Under the pieces are notes generated by a model. The model was not told where the DNA came from. It saw only the letters and a list, made by a program, of their open reading frames with translations, and did not search any database. Shown in pieces: positions 9,908-18,697 of a stretch of 64,000 nt of DNA. Numbering within the stretch: position 1 is the first letter of the stretch; each line of letters begins with the position of its first letter. The position numbers and the translations under genes are program-made. Source of the DNA: JAMWDF01 sp964645405 (GTDB lineage: Bacteria > Ratteibacteria > UBA8468 > B48-G9 > DSTR01); the NCBI GenBank assembly GCA_964645405.1, contig CAZYCA010000035.1, positions 1 through 64,000 of the forward strand. Direction: 5' to 3'.

Positions 9908-10809
9908 AAGCGGACTATTTTTCTCATTTCCTGAAAACGGCTGGTGATGTCCTGCAGAGTAATTTTTTCCAGTCTTCTGGTGCTGAAATCTTCCACTGTG
10001 AAGGAAGCCACCACCGCACCATAAACAACGGCTTTTCTAATCATGGCTGGTGTAATCCGGGGGCAACAGGATAAATAACCTAAAAATCCACCGGCAAAAC
10101 TATCTCCAGCACCGGTGGGGTCCACCACCTGATGGAGAGGGTAAGCAGGGACAGCAAAAAGTTCTCCTGCCGTACAGAGAAAAGCACCGTGTTCCCCTTT
10201 TTTTACGATAACTGTTTTCGGTCCGTGCTCCAGTAACGCCCAGACAGCTGCCGGAAGATTGCTTCTTCCGGTCAACATTCTGGCTTCGCTGTCGTTAACG
10301 ATAAGGATGTCCACTTTTTGAAGAAGTTTTTTCAACTCTGATTTGCGGGTGCGAATCCAGAGGTTCATCGTATCGCAGGCTACCAGTCTGGGTGCGCTAA
10401 GATACTCCAGTGTTTTTCTTTGTGTGACAGGGTCTGTGTTGGCAAGAAAAACAAGGGGAGAATCAGAGTAGTGGCCTGGCACTTCCGGGAAATGTTTTAA
10501 GACATTCTGGCAAACAGACAGTGTTTCTGCCTCGTTAAGATTTTCCCTGTAGCGTCCTGACCAGCGGAAGGTTCGACCATCCAGAATTTTCAAGCCGGAG
10601 ATATCAATTCCTCTTTTCTGGAACTTTCTCAGGTATTTCTGCGGGAAGTCCTTACCTGCCACACCCAGCAGCCTTACCGGAGCAAAAAGACTGGCGGCTA
10701 ACGCAAAGTAGGTGGCAGAACCTCCCAGTACTTCCTCTACCCTGCCAGAAGGTGTCTCCACTGTATCCAGCGCCACAGAGCCGACAACCAGAATACTTTT
10801 TTTGTTCAT
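9904..10809 (-). CDS. PfkB-family carbohydrate or nucleoside kinase
   Basis: 301 residues, the usual size for ribokinase/PfkB proteins. These transfer phosphate from ATP to a sugar or nucleoside. The N-terminus has the beta-strand start LVVGSVALDTVE and GGSATYFALAASLF, and the C-terminus the catalytic signature DPTGAGDSFAGGFLGYL, where GAGD supplies the anion hole and catalytic Asp. The substrate cannot be read from sequence. Being next to mtnP (convergent, not co-transcribed) hints at nucleoside or thioribose chemistry but is weak evidence. It follows proC by 15 bases and is the last gene of the minus-strand group permease - ATPase - proC - kinase. Confidence 0.85.
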   Translation of the reverse strand: MNKKSILVVGSVALDTVETPSGRVEEVLGGSATYFALAASLFAPVRLLGVAGKDFPQKYLRKFQKRGIDISGLKILDGRTFRWSGRYRENLNEAETLSVCQNVLKHFPEVPGHYSDSPLVFLANTDPVTQRKTLEYLSAPRLVACDTMNLWIRTRKSELKKLLQKVDILIVNDSEARMLTGRSNLPAAVWALLEHGPKTVIVKKGEHGAFLCTAGELFAVPAYPLHQVVDPTGAGDSFAGGFLGYLSCCPRITPAMIRKAVVYGAVVASFTVEDFSTRRLEKITLQDITSRFQEMRKIVRF

Positions 10810-10824
10810 TTCAGGATATGTGAC

Positions 10825-11658
10825 TCACTTAGAAAGTTGGCGGCTTCTTTTCTCTGCCTGCTGAATAACTTTTTCTAAAATGCCGGGGAATTTTTTCTTT
10901 TCCAGAACACTTAACCCGGCCAGAGTGGTACCGCCAGGAGAGCATACTCTTCTTTTTAATTCTTCCGCTGACTCCTTACTTTCTTTCAGCAGGAGTCCTG
11001 TCCCCAGGAAAAGGGAGGAAATCATTTCTTTGGCAGTTTTTGCGTCAAAACCGCGTTTTCGGGCTATCTTCTCCAGTAACTCTGCCAGATAAAAAAGATA
11101 ACCCGGTCCACTGCCGGAAATGGCGGTAAGGAAATCCATTTTCCCTTCCTGGATTTTTATTACTTTTCCCACGGGGCGAAAAATTTTTTCCACAAGAAAA
11201 TCTAAACCGGAAGCCATTCTTCCAGGGCAGTAGCCTATTACTCCCTGTTTTACTTTCACCAGAAGGTTAGGCATAACCCGGATTACAGGTATTTTCTTTG
11301 GTAGAATGCAGGATTCCAGAAACCTGGTGGTAAGACCAGCGGCTAAGGAGATAAGTATTGTGGAAGAGAAATTTTCTTTAATTCGGGTAAGGAGTTCTGG
11401 TACCTGCTGCGGTTTAACGGCAATAATTACCACCTCGCAGCTTTTTGCTATCTCTGAGTTTTCCGCCGGAGTTATCTTAAATTTTTTCTGGACCTGGTTC
11501 AAAAGCTTGGTGTTAATGTCAGAGACATAAATGTTACGCCTGGGTAAAACCTTCTGGTAAATGAGGCCTTCCAGGAGGGCATAGCCCATATTTCCGCAAC
11601 CAATGATACCGATGCGGAAATTATTCCCCCGGAAAGTTCTGGTCTGCTGTTTTTTCAC
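10825..11658 (-). CDS. proC: Pyrroline-5-carboxylate reductase
   Basis: 277 residues, the normal length. It reduces 1-pyrroline-5-carboxylate to proline with NAD(P)H. The Rossmann signature FRIGIIGCGNMGYALLEGL lies near the N-terminus. VVIIAVKPQQVPELL and the C-terminal family block SGSGPGYLFYLAELLE, with CSPGGTTLAGL after it, confirm the assignment. The only plausible start is GTG at 11658 and I see no strong ribosome site there, so expression may depend on coupling to the ABC ATPase gene 20 bases upstream. About ten residues precede the usual N-terminus. Confidence 0.93.
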   Translation of the reverse strand: MKKQQTRTFRGNNFRIGIIGCGNMGYALLEGLIYQKVLPRRNIYVSDINTKLLNQVQKKFKITPAENSEIAKSCEVVIIAVKPQQVPELLTRIKENFSSTILISLAAGLTTRFLESCILPKKIPVIRVMPNLLVKVKQGVIGYCPGRMASGLDFLVEKIFRPVGKVIKIQEGKMDFLTAISGSGPGYLFYLAELLEKIARKRGFDAKTAKEMISSLFLGTGLLLKESKESAEELKRRVCSPGGTTLAGLSVLEKKKFPGILEKVIQQAEKRSRQLSK

Positions 11659-11678
11659 GACAGAACAGAATTGCTTTT

Positions 11679-12419
11679 TTAACCAGCTTCTTCTCCTTCT
11701 ACCTCACCAATCTTAATATCCAGGTTGGCTCTATCTTCTACCCTTTCAATCATGCCATCCCGGACCCAGACGACACGGTCAGAAACATCAAGCATCTTCA
11801 AATCGTGGGTAGCGGTGATGACACTGACCTTCTTTTCCTGATTCATTTGTTTGAGAAGCTGGATGATTTCTTTCCCTGTACGCAAATCAAGATTACCAGT
11901 AGGCTCGTCAGCCAGGATAATTGCCGGGTCATTAGCCAGGGCTCTGGCGATAGCCACTCTTTGTTGCTGGCCACCGGAAAGTTCAAAGGGTTTATGATGA
12001 ATGCGTTCCCCCAGTCCCACAGTGATTAAAAGCTGACGGGCTTTTTCCATGGCTTCATCAGTGGACAGCCCGGCGAAAATCATAGGCAGCATAATATTTT
12101 CCAGTGCGGTCATCACGGGGATAAGGTTGAAGGTTTGAAAGATATAACCAATCTTTCTGCAGCGCAACCAGGCGAGTTCATAAGCGTCCAGCTGGGCAAC
12201 ATCTACCTCGTCAATGTAAACCTTGCCTTCAGTTGGTTTATCCAGACCACCAATCATATTAAAAAGAGTAGTTTTTCCACTCCCGGAAGGTCCCATAATG
12301 GAAATATATTCGCCTTTCATAATCTCCAGGTCAATTCCCTTGAGAACAGGCAAAGGAATTTTTCCTAACATATAAGTTTTCTTCAGTCCAATTGTCCTGA
12401 CAATCGCTTCTCTGGGCAT
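11679..12419 (-). CDS. ABC transporter ATP-binding protein, MacB/LolD type
   Basis: 246 residues, a single nucleotide-binding domain. Walker A is GPSGSGKTT at about 43-51, the signature is ELSGGQQQRVAIARAL, Walker B is ILADEPTGNLD, and the switch His lies in TATHDLKM. The LKGIDLEI...GEYISIMGPSGSGKTTLFNMIGG context is typical of the MacB/LolD/FtsE branch, whose proteins work with FtsX-fold permeases as mechanotransmission machines or exporters rather than classic importers. An AAAGGAGG site precedes the ATG. The FtsX-like permease gene ends 37 bases upstream, so the two should form one transporter in the inner membrane. The substrate is unknown. Confidence 0.9.
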   Translation of the reverse strand: MPREAIVRTIGLKKTYMLGKIPLPVLKGIDLEIMKGEYISIMGPSGSGKTTLFNMIGGLDKPTEGKVYIDEVDVAQLDAYELAWLRCRKIGYIFQTFNLIPVMTALENIMLPMIFAGLSTDEAMEKARQLLITVGLGERIHHKPFELSGGQQQRVAIARALANDPAIILADEPTGNLDLRTGKEIIQLLKQMNQEKKVSVITATHDLKMLDVSDRVVWVRDGMIERVEDRANLDIKIGEVEGEEAG

Positions 12420-12456
12420 AATCTGCCTCCTTTGATAACAGTTATCCTTAATTTTT

Positions 12457-13095
12457 TTATACTTCCCGCCTCATGGCTTCCGCAGGTTCCATCCTGGCGG
12501 AAACGTAGGCAGGATAGACAGCGCCGACGATTGCTATGACAGTCCCCAGTACCACAGAGATTAAGGCATATTTCAGCAGTGTCACAGCAGGGAAAAAAGA
12601 AATAATCAGCCTTCCATACTGAAAGAGGAAGACAAATGTCATGACGAAAATGCCGATAATAACACCGAGCAGAGAACCAATCAATCCATGCATCAAAGAT
12701 TCCAGAAGAAATAATTCCATGACGAACCGGTCAAGTGCACCAAGACATTTCATCGTACCTATTTCCCGGGATCTTTCTGTCACAGACATAAGCATGGCAT
12801 TGATAATCCCGACAACACAGACCAGTAGCGAAAGGGAGACCAGCCAGATAGACCTGGTGTGAAGTTCTTCCATGTTGGTGCGCATGAGGGCCTGAATATT
12901 TTCTGGTCCCTTTTCCATTAGAGTGGCATTAAAAGCATTCGTGGAGAAGACAGACATCAAAAAGGCTATCCCCAGCAGAATAGACATAGTAACAATGATG
13001 GAGCGGCCGAAACGGATTTTCAAGGAACGAATACTCATCCCGAGGGCGTTACGAAAAGGGAGAGATAACTGTTTACCCACTTTTCCGTTTTTCAT
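12457..13095 (-). CDS. FtsX-like ABC permease, short form
   Basis: 212 residues with four predicted membrane helices (about 34-54, 80-105, 128-155 and 172-197). VGIINAMLMSVTERSREIGTMKCLGA and the end PAYVSARMEPAEAMRREV are hallmarks of the FtsX/MacB permease domain. Family members usually have 380-650 residues because a large extracytoplasmic domain lies between helices 1 and 2. Here only about 25 residues separate them. The frame is open throughout and the start has AGGAAAAC, so this looks like a compact permease rather than a broken gene. It pairs with the ATPase encoded just downstream. Confidence 0.8.
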   Translation of the reverse strand: MKNGKVGKQLSLPFRNALGMSIRSLKIRFGRSIIVTMSILLGIAFLMSVFSTNAFNATLMEKGPENIQALMRTNMEELHTRSIWLVSLSLLVCVVGIINAMLMSVTERSREIGTMKCLGALDRFVMELFLLESLMHGLIGSLLGVIIGIFVMTFVFLFQYGRLIISFFPAVTLLKYALISVVLGTVIAIVGAVYPAYVSARMEPAEAMRREV

Positions 13096-13108
13096 ATGTT
13101 TTCCTGGT

Positions 13109-13125
13109 AAAAGTTTAAAACTTTT
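13109..13125. promoter_or_regulatory. 17-base perfect inverted repeat upstream of the ABC operon
   Basis: AAAAGTTT at 13109-13116, one central base, AAACTTTT at 13118-13125. It lies 14 bases before the permease start, in what should be the 5' leader or start region of the ABC transcript. It may be a repressor-binding site or a weak hairpin. It has no T-run of terminator type. Confidence 0.35.
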
Positions 13126-13167
13126 GCTTTTTCGTTATTTTACTCCACCTTATATCTTTCAGGCAAG

Positions 13168-13199
13168 TGGTTGGTAGTTGCTGCCAACCATGATAAAAT
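13168..13199 (+). promoter_or_regulatory. galK promoter with overlapping inverted repeat; predicts a leaderless transcript
   Basis: The inverted repeat TGGTTGG (13168-13174) / CCAACCA (13184-13190) with a 9-base centre overlaps a promoter made of TTGGTA (13171-13176), a 17-base spacer and an extended -10, TGA-TAAAAT (13191-13199). The -10 ends only six bases before the galK ATG at 13206. RNA should therefore begin at or next to the A of the ATG, leaving no ribosome site. The repeat is well placed for a repressor that hides the promoter. Confidence 0.5.
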
Positions 13200-13205
13200 A
13201 AAACA

Positions 13206-14372
13206 ATGTTCATAGAAGAAACGAGAAGAGAATTTGCTAAACATTTCCCGGAAGGAAAACAACCTGTTTACAGTCAGGCTCCCGGGAGAACCAATCTCAT
13301 TGGTGAACATGTAGACTATCAGGGTGGTTATGTTTTACCTGTGGCTGTAAACCGGTGGATTGAAGCCTGTGGCGTGCGCCGTGGTGACAGTTCCCTGCGT
13401 TTATTTTCGGTGACCTATAAACAGCTGTTTACTGGTAGCCTGGGAGAGTTGCAGTTTCAGACCGCTTACCCCTGGGCTAATTATGTCCTTGGAGTAACTG
13501 ACCAGTTAAAAAAGGCAGGAATTGTCAGTTTTGGTTTTGACCTGGCAGTAGGCGGTAATATTCCTGTCGCCAGCGGTTTGAGTTCTTCGGCTGCACTGGA
13601 GATATGCATCGCCTGCCTCCTTTTAAAGTTAGCGGAAAAACAGTTACCACAGCTGGAAGTAATTAAACTTGCCCGGAGAGCAGAGAATGAATTTGTAGGA
13701 GTTAACTGCGGTATTATGGACCAGTTTTCCAGTTATCTCTGCCGGGCTCACCATGCTCTTCTTTTAAACTGTGCCACGTTAGAATACCAGCATGTTCCTT
13801 TGAACCTTGGTTCATACTGCCTTCTTCTGGTAGACACCCTGAAGGAAAGAAAACTATCTGCTTCTCATTACAATGAAAGGGTAAGACAGGTTAAGGAAGC
13901 GCTTTCTGTTGTCAGGAGAAGGAGACCGGAAGTGGAGTATCTGACCCAGTTACAGGAGCAGGAACTGGAAGAGTTTAGCAGTCTTATGGAGCCGGTAGTT
14001 TTTCAGAGGGCTCTTCATGTCATCAGGGAGAACCAGCGCGTACGGAAGGCAGTGAAACTTCTTCAGGAAGGGGACGTTTTTTCTTTCGGTAAATTACTCT
14101 ATGCTTCCCATGAAAGCCTGCGGGATCTTTACCAGGTAAGTTGTGAGGAACTGGATTTTATTGTGGAGCAGGCGGCTAAAGATTCAGAGGTGGCCGGTGC
14201 CAGACTTACCGGTGCCGGTTTTGGCGGATGCTGCCTTGTTCTCCTGAAAGAGACGGGAAAACAAGATTTTAAGGACAAGTTACTTTGTGCTTACCGGAGC
14301 CGGTTTAATAAACAACCGCGGTTTTATGAAGTGGAGACTACCGATGGTGCTTACTATCTTAACAGATTTTAA
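13206..14372 (+). CDS. galK: Galactokinase
   Basis: 388 residues, the normal length. It phosphorylates alpha-D-galactose at C1 with ATP, first step of the Leloir pathway. The galactokinase signature APGRTNLIGEHVDYQGGYV lies at about 25-43. The GHMP ATP-loop GGNIPVASGLSSSAALE is at about 115-131. NCGIMDQF carries the catalytic Asp, and RLTGAGFGGCCLVLL is the C-terminal GHMP motif. The presence of galactokinase fits the glycan-degradation genes in the window, but galT and galE are not adjacent. There is no Shine-Dalgarno sequence; the promoter position suggests a leaderless message. A divergent ABC operon lies on the other side of the promoter region. Confidence 0.95.
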   Translation: MFIEETRREFAKHFPEGKQPVYSQAPGRTNLIGEHVDYQGGYVLPVAVNRWIEACGVRRGDSSLRLFSVTYKQLFTGSLGELQFQTAYPWANYVLGVTDQLKKAGIVSFGFDLAVGGNIPVASGLSSSAALEICIACLLLKLAEKQLPQLEVIKLARRAENEFVGVNCGIMDQFSSYLCRAHHALLLNCATLEYQHVPLNLGSYCLLLVDTLKERKLSASHYNERVRQVKEALSVVRRRRPEVEYLTQLQEQELEEFSSLMEPVVFQRALHVIRENQRVRKAVKLLQEGDVFSFGKLLYASHESLRDLYQVSCEELDFIVEQAAKDSEVAGARLTGAGFGGCCLVLLKETGKQDFKDKLLCAYRSRFNKQPRFYEVETTDGAYYLNRF

Positions 14373-14438
14373 AAATTCCCTTCATTCCTCTAATTGCAGA
14401 TTTATTCTATTTCCGAAGTCTTAAAACATCAACCGGGG

Positions 14439-14444
14439 TATAAT
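14439..14444 (+). promoter_or_regulatory. Possible -10 element for the moxR operon
   Basis: A perfect TATAAT lies 26 bases before the moxR ATG, with CAGGAAAG as ribosome site after it. No good -35 hexamer is seen at 16-18 bases (AAGTCT at 17), so the call rests on the -10 alone. The 98-base gap after galK otherwise holds nothing I recognise. Confidence 0.35.
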
Positions 14445-14470
14445 AAAGTTAACTCTGCAGCAGGAAAGTT

Positions 14471-15430
14471 ATGAAAGAAGAAACAATTTCTGGCAGGGCT
14501 GTCTGGCAGAAGAAACTTTCTCTTTTGAGAGAAAACCTTTCCCGTGTGATTCGGGGTAAGACCGAATGCGTGGAAGCAGTTGTCACAGCACTTTTAGCCG
14601 GGGGCTCAGTCCTGATTGAGGATGTCCCGGGTGTGGGTAAGACCACTTTAGCCAAAGCCCTGGCACGGTCACTGGATGCCTCCTTCAACCGCATCCAGTT
14701 TACACCTGATTTGCTACCAGCAGATATACTCGGTTCTTCTGTTTACAATCCTGTTGATGGTTCTTTCACCTTCCGGCAGGGACCTATTTTTTGCAATATT
14801 CTGCTGGCAGACGAGATTAACCGGGCTTCACCCAGGACACAATCTGCGCTGCTGGAGGCTATGAGTGAAGGACAGGCAACGATTGAAGGTCATCGTTATA
14901 AACTGCCTGATTTGTTTCTTGTTTTAGCCACAGAAAACCCCATTGAGTTTCATGGTACCTATCCTCTACCTGAGGCACAACTGGACCGTTTTTTAATGCT
15001 TTTGAACATAGGTTACCCATCTGCGGAAGTAGAAAAAGAGATTTTCTACCTTCAAGCCGAAAGACATCCCCTGGACCTTATCCAGCCGGTGCTTTCCGTA
15101 GAGGATGTTCTGGATATGCAACAGAAGGTGAGAGAGGTAACAGTGGAAGAAAGTGTGGCAACTTACATTGTGAATATCGTGGCTGCCACCAGACGCGATA
15201 ACAGATTGAAACTTGGAGTTAGCCCCAGAGGTTCTTTGATGCTTTTCCGGGCAGCGCAGGCACTGGCTTTCCTTTCCGGTAGAGAGTTTGTCCTTCCTGA
15301 TGATGTTCAATCCGTAGCCCCGTTTGTTCTCAGACATCGGATTATCCTGACTTCCCAGGCGCGGTATGGGGGAAGTGCCAGCACAGAGATTATTGCAGAA
15401 ATTTTAAGGCAGGTGAAGGTTCCCACATGA
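14471..15430 (+). CDS. MoxR-family AAA+ ATPase
   Basis: 319 residues, typical for MoxR. These ATPases act as chaperones that fold or activate partner proteins, often von Willebrand-like DUF58 proteins. Walker A is VPGVGKTT near residue 58, Walker B is LLADEINRASPRTQSALLEAM, and sensor 1 is LATENPIEFHGTYPLPEAQLDRF, all classic for MoxR. The next gene starts inside its stop codon (ATGA overlap), and the third gene follows in the same way. The order moxR - DUF58 - transglutaminase membrane protein is widespread in bacteria. Its exact client is unknown; an envelope role is the usual guess. Confidence 0.93.
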   Translation: MKEETISGRAVWQKKLSLLRENLSRVIRGKTECVEAVVTALLAGGSVLIEDVPGVGKTTLAKALARSLDASFNRIQFTPDLLPADILGSSVYNPVDGSFTFRQGPIFCNILLADEINRASPRTQSALLEAMSEGQATIEGHRYKLPDLFLVLATENPIEFHGTYPLPEAQLDRFLMLLNIGYPSAEVEKEIFYLQAERHPLDLIQPVLSVEDVLDMQQKVREVTVEESVATYIVNIVAATRRDNRLKLGVSPRGSLMLFRAAQALAFLSGREFVLPDDVQSVAPFVLRHRIILTSQARYGGSASTEIIAEILRQVKVPT

Positions 15431-16659
15431 CCAGGTTTGTCTCAGAAGTTAAAGACATGTGGAACTGGAGTCTCTATGTCTGGCAATACCGTCTGACTGA
15501 AGGTGGCCGGTGCCTTCTCCTGGCAATTTTCTGTTCCGGGATGGCAGCGGCAGTTTCTCTGGAGATACCAATTTATCATCTTTTTATTTCCTTAACCTGC
15601 CTTTATGGTATCTCCTGGCTGGCAAGTTTTTTTCTTCGGCCCAGGCTCAGGGTAGAGGGAATTTTCCCGGAGAAGGTTGTGGAGAATATCAGCTTTGTGG
15701 TTTGTTTTCAGCTGGAAAATCTTTCCCCGAAAACTCTGTATGACATAGGGATAGGCTTTTTTGGTCTGCCACAGGTTTTCCAGATAGAGAGACAGAGCCT
15801 CATTATTCCTGTGCTCCCGGCTAAAGGAAAAACAGAAATAAAACTGACAGTTTTCCCCCTCCGTCGGGGGTGTTATGAACTTCCGCGGGCTTTGATTTTT
15901 ACTTGCTTCCCCTTCCATCTGCGACGGACCGGGGAAATTTTTCACTCCCTGGGAACTGTAACTGTCTGGCCTTCTTTCCATCCTCTGAAAAGTGCGAATG
16001 TTCCCTTAAGGAGACGTTACCAGCCAGGAGGACTGGCTTTTGGTGCCAGAACCGGTGATTCACCAGAGTACATCGGTAACCGGGAGTATCGCCCAGGAGA
16101 TTCTACCAGGCGTATTGATTTTCGTTCCTGGGCCAGATTAAGCCGGCCTGTGGTTAAAGAGTACCAGGAGGAATACTACTGCCGGGTGGGACTTGTTCTG
16201 GATACTTTTGGACAGCAGAAAAAGGGCACCTGTCCGGAACTGGAAGCAGCTGTATCTCTGTCAGCAGCTATTGCAGAATTTCTTTGCCAGAGGGATTATG
16301 TGGTGGATCTTTTCTTGTCTGGTGCAGAAGTTTACAGGGTTCGGGCCGGCCGTTCTACAGGTCAGCTCAGTCAGATTATGGATACCCTGGCATGTGTGCA
16401 ACTTAGCCGGAAAAATCCTTTTCTCAAAGTTTTGCCGCTGTTATCTGAAGAATGTCCTTTAATGAGTGGTGTGATTTTTATTCTCTTAGGCTGGGACGAA
16501 ACAAGGTATAAAATGGTCCAGCTGGCAGGTGATGCCGGATGCGAGGTCAAGGTGGTGCTGGTAGGCAGAAACTTTTCCCGAGAATTGTCCGGTCTTACGG
16601 GAGATTTATTACAGGTAACAGCAGAGCAGATTAAGAAGGGACAGGTGGATAGAATTTGA
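15427..16659 (+). CDS. DUF58 domain protein
   Basis: 410 residues with two N-terminal membrane helices (about 25-42 and 47-65) followed by a beta-rich segment. The DUF58 core EYIGNREYRPGDSTRRIDFRSWARL is at about residues 212-236, and a von Willebrand A-like domain follows (VGLVLDT, then a conserved acidic and Ser pattern). DUF58 proteins occur with MoxR ATPases and TgpA-like proteins; the biochemical role is not settled. Translation is coupled to moxR by a 4-base overlap (ATGA) and to the next gene by another. Confidence 0.88.
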   Translation: MTRFVSEVKDMWNWSLYVWQYRLTEGGRCLLLAIFCSGMAAAVSLEIPIYHLFISLTCLYGISWLASFFLRPRLRVEGIFPEKVVENISFVVCFQLENLSPKTLYDIGIGFFGLPQVFQIERQSLIIPVLPAKGKTEIKLTVFPLRRGCYELPRALIFTCFPFHLRRTGEIFHSLGTVTVWPSFHPLKSANVPLRRRYQPGGLAFGARTGDSPEYIGNREYRPGDSTRRIDFRSWARLSRPVVKEYQEEYYCRVGLVLDTFGQQKKGTCPELEAAVSLSAAIAEFLCQRDYVVDLFLSGAEVYRVRAGRSTGQLSQIMDTLACVQLSRKNPFLKVLPLLSEECPLMSGVIFILLGWDETRYKMVQLAGDAGCEVKVVLVGRNFSRELSGLTGDLLQVTAEQIKKGQVDRI

Positions 16660-18680
16660 TTCTCCACAGATTACTTGGCTTGTTTCTGGTGGTGTTAAGC
16701 AGTAGTGTTATGGTCTGGTTTTCCCAGCAACTAATCTTCCCTCTGTTGCTTGTTCTCTTAGCACTTATCGGAACAGGAGGTCGCCTCCAGATAAAACTCA
16801 GCCGGGAAAGAAGAATCATTCTTTACCTGGTGCTGGCTGTTTTTTTTCAGATGGCCAGAAGGTTTTACGGCTTTTTTTACCATGGTGTCAGCGGCTTTTT
16901 CTTCTATCCCTTTTTCTATTTCCTCGGTCTCTACTTTTTAACTCTCGAAGTGCTGGAATTTTTTTTCTTTCCGCGCCAGTTACCGGTTACTCTGGTGATT
17001 TTTGGGACTCTGGTTTTGTGTTCTGCCGGTAACATTTATGCCAGCGAAAAGCAGGATTTAACTTATCAGTGGTTTGCCATAAGTTTCACTGTTGGTAGTG
17101 CCTTCTTCCTCTCTTCTGGAAGTTACATTTCTTCTTCCGGTCGTTTGTCTTTTGCCCGGTTTTTGTGGCGCACTTTCGTTATGCTGGCTGTGGTTGTAAT
17201 AAGTTTTTCTGCTGGCAGGAAAGTTCGGGAACACCGGGATGTTATCTCCAGGGTTTTTGTGGAACGGCTGGCAGAGATGAATACGTTTAATTTCAGTTAT
17301 CCTTCCACTATTCGCCTGGGAAGCGTGATGGAGTTTCGCTACCGGCTGGGTGAAGAAAGACCAGTGCTTCGTATTTACGGAAAGAAAAATCCAGGATATT
17401 TGCGGGGGAAAATTTATGAAGAGTACAGACGGTCGGAATGGCACTCCTCTCAAAATAGAACAATGGTATTGCCTGTGGAGAAAAGTTCTGGTAAGTCTGG
17501 CCGAAACTTTTTTCTTGTGAGAAGGCAAGCAGGTGCAGAATTGATAGCGCTGGACATCTGGCCCTCACCGCGGATAGAAGAAGGTATGTTTGCTCCTCTG
17601 GAAACAGTCTATGTTCTGGCACCGGTTAGCAGTTTGGAGCTGGACGAGCATGGTATTTTTGATGCTGGCGAACTGGTAGGTGGTTTTAACTACACAGAAT
17701 ACATCTCTCTTTCTCCTCTGAGGGAAAATCTTTCACCGGAGACAGCAAGGAGATTGCTTTCTCTTCCGCAATCACTGCACCCGGAAATTTTTACTCTGGC
17801 GAAAAAAATATTTCAGGAATGCATTACTGTCAGGGAGAAGATTGCCGCAGTAGAAAATTATTTTCACACCAATTATACTTATCATCTGGGAATTTCCATT
17901 CCTCCTGGACAGGAACCATTAAACTATTTTCTTCTAAAGAAACCACCGGCACACTGCGAGTTTTTTGCCACAGCAGCGACTATTCTTTTGAGAATGGCAG
18001 GAGTACCAACGCGCTATGTAGTTGGGTTTCTGGTGGAAGAGAAAAACTCAGTAGGCGGCTACTGGGTAGCCCGTCAGAAAGATGCCCATGCCTGGGCAGA
18101 GGCTTATACGGAAGGCGGTTTTTGGATGATTGTAGAAGCAACACCCCCGGAAGGGTTACCTCAGAAAAGAAACCTCTCTGCGGCTAACTACCTCTGGGAT
18201 GTGAGCAGTTTTTCACTCCAGAAGTTCCAGGTTTTTTTGCGGGTGGAACTGCCTGGTTTTTTTAAGACGATTTGGCAAAAGCTGAAACAGTTTTTAAGGA
18301 ATTTTTTTCTCTTTTCTTCCCCGCTACTTTCAGGGATAAAAGTAGTCGGGATACTGGCTTGTTGTTTGTTTCTCCTCAGACGCAGGAAGAGGGAAAAGGA
18401 GCCTCTTACAGGACTTCAGAATCTGCTGAAAAAAGTGGAAAGAAGACTTTCCTGGCAAAACATAAGGCGGGGTTCCGGGGAGACATTGCATCACTTTGCC
18501 CGACGTTTACGGGAAGTTAAGGCTGGTAGTGAAAAATGGGGAAAAGTGGCTGCCTGGCTGGAGGACTATGCTAAAGTAAGGTATAGCGGCACGCTAACCC
18601 CGGAAAAGGTAAACCAGCTAAAGGTTGGCCTGAAACAAGCCCTGAGAAATTCCCGAAAAAAGAAAAATTCTTCCTGCTGA
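16656..18680 (+). CDS. TgpA-like membrane protein with transglutaminase domain
   Basis: 674 residues starting at TTG 16656, which overlaps the DUF58 stop (TTGA). About five to six N-terminal membrane helices (residues 1-190) are followed by an extracytoplasmic transglutaminase-like domain. Its triad is visible as Cys in PPAHCEFFATAATILL (near 433), His in DAHAWAEAY (near 472) and an acidic or Asp-equivalent position in MIVEATPPEG. A further helix (about 560-575) precedes a cytoplasmic tail with the DUF4129-like end HHFARRLRE. Family members are essential in some bacteria and are thought to act in envelope or protein crosslinking; the substrate here is unknown. It ends 17 bases before the convergent moeA stop. 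Confidence 0.88.
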   Translation: MILHRLLGLFLVVLSSSVMVWFSQQLIFPLLLVLLALIGTGGRLQIKLSRERRIILYLVLAVFFQMARRFYGFFYHGVSGFFFYPFFYFLGLYFLTLEVLEFFFFPRQLPVTLVIFGTLVLCSAGNIYASEKQDLTYQWFAISFTVGSAFFLSSGSYISSSGRLSFARFLWRTFVMLAVVVISFSAGRKVREHRDVISRVFVERLAEMNTFNFSYPSTIRLGSVMEFRYRLGEERPVLRIYGKKNPGYLRGKIYEEYRRSEWHSSQNRTMVLPVEKSSGKSGRNFFLVRRQAGAELIALDIWPSPRIEEGMFAPLETVYVLAPVSSLELDEHGIFDAGELVGGFNYTEYISLSPLRENLSPETARRLLSLPQSLHPEIFTLAKKIFQECITVREKIAAVENYFHTNYTYHLGISIPPGQEPLNYFLLKKPPAHCEFFATAATILLRMAGVPTRYVVGFLVEEKNSVGGYWVARQKDAHAWAEAYTEGGFWMIVEATPPEGLPQKRNLSAANYLWDVSSFSLQKFQVFLRVELPGFFKTIWQKLKQFLRNFFLFSSPLLSGIKVVGILACCLFLLRRRKREKEPLTGLQNLLKKVERRLSWQNIRRGSGETLHHFARRLREVKAGSEKWGKVAAWLEDYAKVRYSGTLTPEKVNQLKVGLKQALRNSRKKKNSSC

Positions 18681-18697
18681 TTAAAAGGAATAAGAGA

